Assembly (NCBI GenBank): GCA_963662175.1
Contig: OY759217.1
Span: forward strand, 5,706,562-5,770,561
Direction: 5' to 3'
Source of the DNA: Aradus depressus
Lineage: Eukaryota; Arthropoda; Insecta; Hemiptera; Aradidae
DNA: 64,000 bases
The notes beneath the pieces are model-generated. The model was not told the DNA's origin, did no database searches, and saw only the letters and a list, made by a program, of their open reading frames with translations. Shown piece by piece: positions 55,401-64,000 of this stretch (position 1 is the first letter of the stretch; every line of letters starts with the position of its first letter). A program made the position numbers and the translations under genes.

Positions 55401-56597
55401 AATATTTTAATTTAATAAAATCAGTATTATAAGTACCGTTCTATTAAATAGGCGGTCTGGCATCCTTCAAATATTTTAATTTAATAAAATCAGTAATATA
55501 AGTACCGTTCTATTAAATAGGCGGTCTGGCATCCTTTAAATATTTTAATTTAATAAAATCAGTAATATAAGTACCGTTCTATCAAATAGGCGGTCTGGCA
55601 TCCTTCAAATATTTTAATTTAATAAAATCAGTAATATAAGTACCGTTCTATTAAATAGGCGGTCTGGCATCCTTTAAATATTTTAATTTAATAAAATCAG
55701 TAATATAAGTACCGTTCTATTAAATAGGCGCTCTGGCATCCTTTAAATATTTTAATTTAATAAAATCAGTAATATAAGTACCGTTCTATTAAATAGGCGC
55801 TCTGGCATCCTTCAAATATTTTAATTTAATAAAATCAGTAATATAAGTACCGTTCTATTAAATAGGCGCTCTGGCATCCTTTAAATATTTTAATTTAATA
55901 AAATCAGTAATATAAGTACCGTTCTATTAAATAGGCGGTCTGGCATCCTTTAAATATTTTAATTAAATAAAATCAGTAATTTAAGTATCGTTCTATTAAA
56001 TAGGCGCTCTGGCATCCTTCAAATATTTTAATTTAATAAAATCAGTAATATAAGTACCGTTCTATTAAATAGGCGCTCTGGCATCCTTTAAATATTTTAA
56101 TTAAATAAAATCAGTAATTTAAGTATCGTTCTATTAAATAGGCGGTCTGGCATCCTTTAAATATTTTAATTTAATAAAATCAGTAATATAAGTATCGTTC
56201 TATTAAATAGGCGCTCTGGCATCCTTTAAATATTTTAATTTAATAAAATCAGTAATTTAAGTATCGTTCTATTAAATAGGCGGTCTGGCATCCTTTAAAT
56301 ATTTTAATTTAATAAAATCAGTAATATAAGTACCGTTCTATTAAATAGGCGGTCTGGCATCCTTCAAATATTTTAATTTAATAAAATCAGTAATATAAGT
56401 ATCGTTCTATTAAATAGGCGCTCTGGCATCCTTCAAATATTTTAATTTAATAAAATCAGTAATATAAGTACCGTTCTATTAAATAGGCGGTCTGGCATCC
56501 TTCAAATATTTTAATTTAATAAAATCAGTAATATAAGTATCGTTCTATTAAATAGGCGCTCTGGCATCCTTCAAATATTTTAATTTAATAAAATCAG
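40444..56597. repeat. 69-bp satellite array, 234 units, with higher-order organisation
   Basis: The unit starts AAAATCAGTAATATAAGTAT, then CGTTCTATTAAATAGGCGGT and CTGGCATCCTTTAAATATTT, then TAATTTAAT. From the first start (40,444) to the last (56,590) is 16,146 bases, exactly 234 x 69, so there is no net indel. Variation is almost confined to a few two-state sites (TAATAT/TAATTT, TATCG/TACCG, GGTCTGG/GCTCTGG, CTTTAA/CTTCAA, AATAAAA/AGTAAAA) plus rare private changes. Rare markers recur at 1,863 bp (27 units) and 3,450 bp (50 units). No spacers and no genes are present. Confidence 0.97.
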
Positions 56598-57459
56598 ATA
56601 AATCATTTCTAGAAAATCACCGCATCTTAGATTTAATGTATAATAAAGATAAATTTACATATACCACTTATCATTAAAAACGCGACGCAAACCAATCATA
56701 TATTACAATATATATATTTTTTTTCTCTCTTTCTTTTAATGTATATTTTAAAGTTTTGTCATTCATCAAATTTACTCATGGCTTATAACGATTGTAAATA
56801 TTCAAAATAAAGAATTTAAATAAAAAATAAATAAATGGTAAATAGGATTTGGAGACAGGTGGGGATGTCTATGAGAATATCTCTCAATATTGCAAGCAAC
56901 ACTAATAGTATATTTACAGAAATACACTTTCTATACATTGACAGGGATGTACATTTTCTGTAGAGCAGATATAGATAAGAGTGAGTACGTCTGCCCTGGA
57001 AGAGGATTCGTAAGTTAAAACGAACATTGCCCAAAGTAGGTCTGTATAACCTCCTCTGGGGTAAATCCTTGCCGCGCTCCAAACCTTAAACCACATCTTA
57101 AATATAAGTCCACCTCCCTCCACTTTAAGACGTGATCTAACTTACCAATAGGAACACCACGTACCCATCCAAACACCAAAACCCATTCCTAGTTTTTTTT
57201 TAACCCTCCATAACCAAATCCGTCTATTGCCAAATCCTATCGGCCTTTTCTTCGATGATAAACAGCAATGTGTATTGCTAAACTATACAATAAATAATAT
57301 GGAATAAGGTGAATATTGTTACTGAATCATGTATTCCATGTATTCACAGTTATGACGCTCCATTTTGTAACCATAATATTCATAAATATTGAATTTACTC
57401 GTTTCTTTATTACTATTATTTTTTTCTGCTAACTTGTTCTGGTCGTTTTTGTTATACAA
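56598..57459. other. Unique AT-rich stretch without a supportable gene
   Basis: It separates the satellite from dispersed repeat family A. Short overlapping ORFs on the minus strand (57,123-56,816) show no motif. Confidence 0.45.
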
Positions 57460-57668
57460 TCGGTCAGAAATTCGATGCGGAGTTTTCACTGGAATTTCAT
57501 CTTTTCCGACCTCTGGAGTCCTTAATACAAAAACGTAATTAGAAATTTAATGTGTACATTGAAAGCCCTAGGACGACAACTATTAATTTTCAGCGGAATC
57601 AGCCGAAGGGAAGGGGAGACCAGAGAAGATGCACTTGATTTAAATATCCTAATAATTGCCGATGTAAT
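57460..57668 (+). repeat. Dispersed repeat family A, copy 3
   Basis: AATCGGTCAGAAATTCGATG followed by CGGAGTTTTCACTGGAATTT and TTTTCCGACCTCT, ending in ATCCTAATAATTGCCGATGT and AATTT. The 34-bp array starts directly at this end. Confidence 0.6.
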
Positions 57669-60600
57669 TTTATATAGTAGGCACTTTATATAGTACTTAC
57701 CTTTTATATAGTAGGCACTTTATATAGTACCTTTTATATAGTAGGCACTTTATATAGTACCTTTTATATAGTAGGCACTTTATACAGTACTTACCTTTTA
57801 TATAGTAGGCACTTTATACAGTACTTACCTTTTATATAGTAGGCACTTTATATAGTACTTACCTTTTATATAGTAGGCACTTTATATAGTACTTACCTTT
57901 TATATAGTAGGCACTTTATATAGTACTTACCTTTTATATAGTAGGCACTTTATACAGTACTTACCTTTTAGATGGTAGGCACTTTATACAGTACTTACCT
58001 TTTATATAGTAGGCACTTTATACAGTACTTACCTTTTATATAGTAGGCACTTTATATAGTACTTACCTTTTATATAGTAGGCACTTTATACAGTATTTAC
58101 CTTTTATATAGTAGGCACTGAGGGCGCCGGTAGCTCAGTGGTATGCGTGCTTGACTTCTGAGCTGAAGGTTGTGGGTTCGTAGCCCGACCGAGGCCCTTA
58201 GTTTATTTTATCTGGGAGGTAAAATAAACTTAAGCACGCCGTCCTTCGGATGGGACGTTAAGCGATGGTCCCGAGCCTGTACGATGTCAGGTACTCGTTA
58301 AAGACCCCTGCCCTAGATGAATAAAAATTTAGGGTAGGCAAAATTTAGGACTCCCACAGTAGAGTCGGGCTCATGTCCACCAGAGTGACGATAGAGCGCT
58401 CTGGTAGTAGGCGATATGACCTCGTAGTTAAAGCCCGGGCATGAGTCATAAAACCTAACCTAACCTATAGTAGGCACTTTATACAGTACTTACCTTTTAT
58501 ATAGTAGGCACTTTATATAGTACTTACCTTTTATATAGTAGGCACTTTACATATTGTACTTACCTTTTATATAGTAGGCACTTTATACAGTACTTACCTT
58601 TTATATAGTAGGCACTTTACATATTGTACTTACCTTTTATATAGTAGGCACTTTATACAGTACTTACCTTTTATATAGTAGGCACTTTACATATTGTACT
58701 TACCTTTTATATAGTAGGCACTTTACATATTGTACTTACCTTTTATATAGTAGGCACTTTATACAGTACTTACCTTTTATATAGTAGGCACTTTACATAT
58801 TGTACTTACCTTTTATATAGTAGGCACTTTACATATTGTACTTACCTTTTATATAGTAGGCACTTTATACAGTACTTACCTTTTATATAGTAGGCACTTT
58901 ACATATTGTACTTACCTTTTATATAGTAGGCACTTTATACAGTACTTACCTTTTATATAGTAGGCACTTTACATATTGTACTTACCTTTTATATAGTAGG
59001 CACTTTATACAGTACTTACCTTTTATATAGTAGGCACTTTATACAGTACTTACCTTTTATATAGTAGGCACTTTATACAGTACTTACCTTTTATATAGTA
59101 GGCATTTTATATAGTACTAACCTTTTATATAGTAGGCACTTTATATAGTACTTACCTTTTATATAGTAGGCACTTTATATAGTACTTACCTTTTATATAG
59201 TAGGCACTTTATATAGTACTTACCTTTTATATAGTAGGCACTTTGTATAGTACTTACCTTTTATATAGTAGGCACTTTATATAGTACTTACCTTTTATAT
59301 AGTAGGCACTTTATATAGTACTTACCTTTTGAATAGTAGGCACTTTATACAGTACTTACCTTTTATATAGTAGGCACTTTATGCAGTACTTACCTTTTAT
59401 ATAGTAGGCACTTTATGCAGTACTTACCTTTTATATAGTAGGCACTTTATGCAGTACTTACCTTTTATATAGTAGGCACATTATGCAGTACTTACCTTTC
59501 ATATAGTAGGCACTTTATATAGTACTTACCTTTTATATAGTAGGCACTTTATACAGTACTTACCTTTTATATAGTAGGCACTTTATACAGTACTTACCTT
59601 TTATATAGTAGGCACTTTATATAGTACTTACCTTTTATATAGTAGGCACTTTATACAGTTCTTACCTTTTATATAGTAGGCACTTTATACAGTACTTACC
59701 TTTTATATAGTAGGCACTTTATGCAGTACTTACCTTTCATATAGTAGGCACTTTATATAGTACTTACCTTTTATATAGTAGGCACTTTATATAGTACTTA
59801 CCTTTTATATAGTAGGCACTTTATATAGTACTTACCTTTTATATAGTAGGCACTTTATACAGTACTTACCTTTTATATAGTAGGCACTTTATGCAGTACT
59901 TACCTTTTATATAGTAGGCACTTTATGCAGTACTTACCTTTTATATAGTAGGCACTTTATATAGATCTTACCTTTTATATAGTAGGTACTTTATACAGTA
60001 CTTACCTTTTATATAGTAGGCACTTTATGCAGTACTTACCTTTTATATAGTAGGCACTTTATGCAGTACTTACCTTTTATATAGTAGGCACTTTATATAG
60101 ATCTTACCTTTTATATAGTAGGCACTTTATACAGTACTTACCTTTTATATAGTAGGCACTTTATACAGTACTTACCTTTTATATAGTAGGCACTTTATAT
60201 AGTACTTACCTTCTATATAGTAGGCACTTTATATAGTACTTACCTTTTATATAGTAGGCACTTTATATAGTACTTACCTTTTATATAGTAGGCACTTTAT
60301 ATAGTACTTACCTTTTATATAGTAGGCACTTTATATAGTACCTTTTATATAGTAGGCACTTTATATAGTACCTTTTATATAGTAGGCACTTTATACAGTA
60401 CTTACCTTTTATATAGTAGGCACTTTATATAGTACTTACCTTTTATATAGTAGGCACTTTATATAGATCTTACCTTTTATATAGTAGGCACTTTATACAG
60501 TACTTACCTTTTATATAGTAGGCACTTTATACAGTACTTACCTTTTATATAGTAGGCACTTTATATAGTACTTACCTTCTATATAGTAGGCACTTTATAT

Positions 60601-61126
60601 AGTACTTACCTTTTATATAGTAGGCACTTTATATAGTACTTACCTTTTATATAGTAGGCACTTTATATAGTACTTACCTTTTATATAGTAGGCACTTTAT
60701 ATAGTACCTTTTATATAGTAGGCACTTTATATAGTACCTTTTATATAGTAGGCACTTTATACAGTACTTACCTTTTATATAGTAGGCACTTTATATAGTA
60801 CTTACCTTTTATATAGTAGGCACTTTATACAGTACATACCTTTTATATAGTAGGCACTTTATACAGTACTTACCTTTTATATAGTAGGCACTTTATGCAG
60901 TACTTACCTTTTATATAGTAGGCACTTTATGCAGTACTTACCTTTTATATAGTAGGCACTTTATGCAGTACTTACCTTTTTATATAGTAGGCACTTTATA
61001 TAGTACTTACCTTTTATATAGTAGGCACTTTATATAGTACTTACCTTTTATATAGTAGGCACTTTATATAGTACTTACCTTTTATATAGTAGGCACTTTA
61101 TATAGTACTTACCTTTTATATAGTAC
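57669..61126. repeat. 34-bp minisatellite, about 90 copies, split by a SINE
   Basis: The unit is CCTTTTATATAGTAGGCACT followed by TTATATAGTACTTA. Variants of the last part are TATACAG, TATGCAG and CATATTG, and 30-bp units lack CTTA. Variant types cluster: CATATTG alternates with TATACAG at 58.5-59.0 kb. The array is interrupted at 58,120-58,465. Confidence 0.95.
58120..58465 (+). mobile_element. Full-length tRNA-derived SINE with 13-bp target duplication
   Basis: The tRNA-like head GGCGCCGGTAGCTCAGTGGT contains the A-box, and GGGTTCGTAGCCC is the B-box at 58,174-58,186, so RNA polymerase III could transcribe it. The body follows, and the 3' end is ACCTAACCTAACC. It is flanked by TATAGTAGGCACT on both sides (58,107-58,119 and 58,466-58,478), which is part of the array unit. 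It is therefore inserted in the array, presumably using LINE machinery. Other pieces of the family lie at 7,895, 10,484 (twice) and 12,057. Confidence 0.92.
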
Positions 61127-61424
61127 TTTTATATTTTTCTTTGTTTAATTATTTTTATTTGACTTTGGGTGGGTGCTTGTCTGTGGGTGCTTGTAGTAGT
61201 TTTTTCATAGTCAGAATTTAGTTTGTATGTATTTTAAAGAACTATCAACTATTATTAAGGTTTTGATTTATTTTGTTTGAAATTAAATGTTTAAGTTTTT
61301 ATTTCCTTTTATATTATTTTATTAAAATTTGTAATATGTTTATATTTTGCACAATAAATTGTAAACAAGAATAGTGGGGTATTATTTTTACTTTTACCAG
61401 CTATCCGAGGCATAAGGGAAAGTT
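61127..61424. other. AT-rich stretch between arrays
   Basis: No gene or clear repeat is seen. GGGTGGGTGCTTGTCTGTGG followed by GTGCTTG holds a short direct repeat. Confidence 0.4.
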
Positions 61425-61840
61425 ATGTAATCGGTCAACAATTCGATGCCTAGTTTTCAACAAAATTTCGTGTTTTCCGACCTCTAGTTTCAAAATATGA
61501 AAAAAAAATATATATATATCTATGTGTCTGTGAACACAATAACTCCCGATAGAATGAATGTATCGACACGAAATTTTATATGTGAGTCCAGAACACTTTA
61601 AAGACGACCCCTGTTGTTTTTACAGCCAAATCGACCAAAGTGATGGGCGGGATTAGAGGAAAACTCGAATAAATAAATGTATTGATACATTGATAACAAT
61701 AAATTTTAACATGTGTGCTCGAAACCCCCAAGGACAATTCTTGTTGATTTTCAATCAAACGGTCAAAGGGATGGTGGGGGGATTAAGGGAGAGGCTTAAC
61801 TCAAAAACTCTAATAACTACCGTTGTAATAATTATAAAAT
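61425..61840 (+). repeat. Dispersed repeat family A, copy 4
   Basis: TAATCGGTCAACAATTCGAT starts it, followed by TTTTCAACAAAATTTCGTGT and TTTCCGACCTCT. It ends in GGGAGAGGCTTAACTCAAAA and ACTCTAATAACTACCGTTGT, and the 114-bp array follows within about 15 bases. Confidence 0.65.
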
Positions 61841-64000
61841 GCCAAGGCAGTAAAAAAGGTTTTAGAGGTGTCTACAGTAGGGGGAAAAATATGAAACTTC
61901 AGTTTCAAAGTAGAACTTCCAACAGATTACATAACTGCCTCTATATATCGCATAGCCAAGGCAGTAAAAAAGGTTTTAGAGGTGTCTACAGTAGGGGGAA
62001 AAATATGAAACTTCAGTTTCAAAGTAGAACTTCCGACAGATTACATAACTGCCTCTATATATCGCATAGCCAAGGCAGTAGAAAGGGTTTAAAGATGTCT
62101 ACAGTAGGGGGAAAAATATGAAACCTCAGTTTCAAAATAGAACTTCCGACATATTACATAACTGCCTCTATATATCGCATAGCCAAGGCAGTAAAAAAGG
62201 TTTTAGAGGTGTCTACAGTAGGGAGAAAAAAATGAAACTTCAGTTTCAAAATAGAACTTCCAACAGATTACATAACTGCCTCTATATATCGCATGGCCAA
62301 GGCAGTAAAAAAGGTTTTAGAGGTGTCTACAGTAGGGAGAAAAAAATGAAACTTCAGTTTCAAAATAGAACTTCCGACAGATTACATAACTGCCTCTATA
62401 TATCGCATAGCCAAGGCAGTAAAAAAGGTTTTAGAGGTGTCTACAGTAGGGGGAAAAATATGAAACTTCAGTTTCAAAGTAGAACTTCCAACAGATTACA
62501 TAACTGCCTCTATATATCGCTTAGCCAAGGCAGTAAAAAAGGTTTTAGAGGTGTCTACAGTAGGGGGAAAAATATGAAACTTCAGTTTCAAAATAGAACT
62601 TCCGACAGATTACATAACTGCCTCTATATATCGCATAGCCAAGGCAGTAAAAAAGGTTTTAGAGGTGTCTACAGTAGGGGGAAAAATATGAATCTTCAGT
62701 TTCAAAGTAGAACTTCCGACAGATTACATAACTGCCTCTATATATCGCATAGCCAACGCAGTAAAAAATGTTTTAGAGGTGTCTACAGTAGGGGGAAAAA
62801 TATGAAACTTCAGTTTCAAAGTAGAACTTCCAACAGATTACTTAACTGCCTCTATATATCGCATAGCCAAGGCAGTAAAAAAGGTTTTAGAGGTGTCTAC
62901 AGTAGGGGGAAAAATATGAAACTTCAGTTTCAAAATAGAACTTCCAACAGATTACATAACTGCCTCTATATATCGCATAGCCAAGGAAGTAAAAAAGGTT
63001 TTAGAGGTGTCTACAGTAGGGGGAAAAATATGAAACTTCAGTTTCAAAATAGAACTTCCAACAGATTACATAACTGCCTCTATATATCGCATAGCCAAGG
63101 CAGTAAAAAAGGTTTTAGAGGTGTCTACAGTAGGGGGAAAAATATGAAACTTCAGTTTCAAAATAGAACTTCCGACAGATTACATAACTGCCTCTATATA
63201 TCGCATAGCCAAGGCAGTAAAAAAGGTTTTAGAGGTGTCTACAGTAGGGGGAAAAATATGAAACTTCAGTTTCAAAGTAGAACTTCCGACAGATTACATA
63301 ACTGCCTCTATATATCGCATAGCCAACGCAGTAAAAAATGTTTTAGAGGTGTCTACAGTAGGGGGAAAAATATGAAACTTCAGTTTCAAAGTAGAACTTC
63401 CAACAGATTACATAACTGCCTCTATATATCGCATAGCCAAGGCAGTAAAAAAGGTTTTAGAGGTGTCTACAGTAAGGGGAAAAATATGAAACTTCAGTTT
63501 CAAAATAGAACTTCCAACAGATTACATAACTGCCTCTATATATCGCATAGCCAAGGAAGTAAAAAAGGTTTTAGAGGTGTCTACAGTAGGGGGAAAAAGA
63601 TGAAACTTCAGTTTCAAATTAGAACTTCCAACAGATTACATAACTGCCTCTATATATCGCATAGCCAAGGAAGTAAAAAAGGTTTTAGAGGTGTCTACAG
63701 TAGGGGGAAAAATATGAAACTTCAGTTTCAAAGTAGAACTTCCAACAGATTACATAACTGCCTCTATATATCGCATAGCCAAGGCAGTAAAAAAGGTTTT
63801 AGAGGTGTCTACAGTAGGGGGAAAAATATGAAACTTCAGTTTCAAAATAGAACTTCCAACAGATTACATAACTGCCTCTATATATCGCATAGCCAAGGAA
63901 GTAAAAAAGGTTTTAGAGGTGTCTACAGTAGGGGGAAAAATATGAAACTTCAGTTTCAAAATAGAACTTCCGACAGATTACATAACTGCCTCTATATATC
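61841..64000. repeat. 114-bp minisatellite, about 19 copies, runs out of the window
   Basis: The unit starts GCCAAGGCAGTAAAAAAGGT, with copies at 61,841, 61,955, 62,069 and onward. It contains TGAAACTTCAGTTTCAAA, a near-perfect inverted repeat, and TAACTGCCTCTATATATCGC. The period is a multiple of three, so it creates a short repetitive ORF (61,690-62,121) that I do not count as a gene. Confidence 0.95.

Noticed and set aside
40444..56597. A CRISPR-like look of a long array of 69-bp repeats
   Set aside because: Units are directly contiguous with no unique spacers, there are no cas genes, and the context is eukaryotic. It is satellite DNA.
56816..57123. 88- and 69-aa ORFs (-)
   Set aside because: They overlap in different frames, have low complexity and show no motif.
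58121..58194. A tRNA gene
   Set aside because: The A- and B-boxes are present, but the sequence continues as a SINE with tail and target duplication. The cloverleaf is imperfect, and related copies occur elsewhere.
61690..62121. 143-aa ORF with internal repeats
   Set aside because: It runs from family-A repeat into the 114-bp array, and the repetition follows the DNA period.

Overview
This window looks like accessory, repeat-rich DNA from an arthropod (probably insect) nuclear genome. The evidence is short introns with GT-AG borders, TATA boxes, fragments of Jockey-type non-LTR retrotransposons, a tRNA-derived SINE whose 3' tail is a CCTAA/TTAGG-type repeat (the arthropod telomere motif), a CENP-B/pogo-type transposase N-terminus and one complete Polinton/Maverick. 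I see no host protein-coding gene. The species cannot be told from the sequence.

Layout. 1-3.4 kb: a giant palindromic (foldback) element. Arms of at least 1.1 kb carry a CENP-B-type helix-turn-helix ORF and enclose about 20 copies of a 40-bp repeat built on a palindromic GATATC core. 3.4-24.2 kb: non-coding DNA with decayed repeats, several unrelated minisatellites (29, 53, 41, 32, 160, 87 and about 130 bp), SINE pieces, five or more decayed non-LTR retrotransposon ends, and two smaller hairpin structures at 12.7-13.9 and 20.3-20.6 kb. 24,266-39,708: a 15.4-kb Polinton with 279-bp GC-rich terminal inverted repeats and a perfect 6-bp target duplication. 40.4-56.6 kb: a 69-bp satellite of 234 units with no net length change and visible higher-order structure. 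57.7-61.1 kb: a 34-bp array with a full-length SINE inserted in it. 61.8 kb to the end: a 114-bp array that leaves the window.

The Polinton is the biological centre. From left to right it carries: a Cys-rich zinc protein (-), a dUTPase in four coding exons (-), a small spliced protein I suspect to be an OB-fold type (+), protein-primed DNA polymerase B in two pieces (+), an uncharacterised protein (+), a short zinc-type protein and an exonuclease-like protein (-), major capsid protein, a 47-aa protein, minor capsid protein, an adenain-like protease and a phospholipase A2/core protein (a tightly packed minus-strand cluster), packaging ATPase (+), a conserved Polinton protein with a frameshift (+), a 53-aa protein (+), a fibre-like repeat protein (+), an rve integrase with a chromodomain (+), and a second, paralogous copy of the small spliced protein (-). 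This is a replication, integration and virion-assembly set, so the element is virus-like. It is damaged: polB lacks the exonuclease I segment, and one gene has a 1-nt insertion.

The observations I rate highest are: a UGA-CUA stop between the PLA2/core protein and the protease, whose frame stays open and which lacks its own upstream ATG (candidate stop-codon readthrough); the intron-containing dUTPase; the paralogous small proteins; the ATGA-coupled capsid cluster; and a family of dispersed repeats that abuts a tandem array at three separate places.
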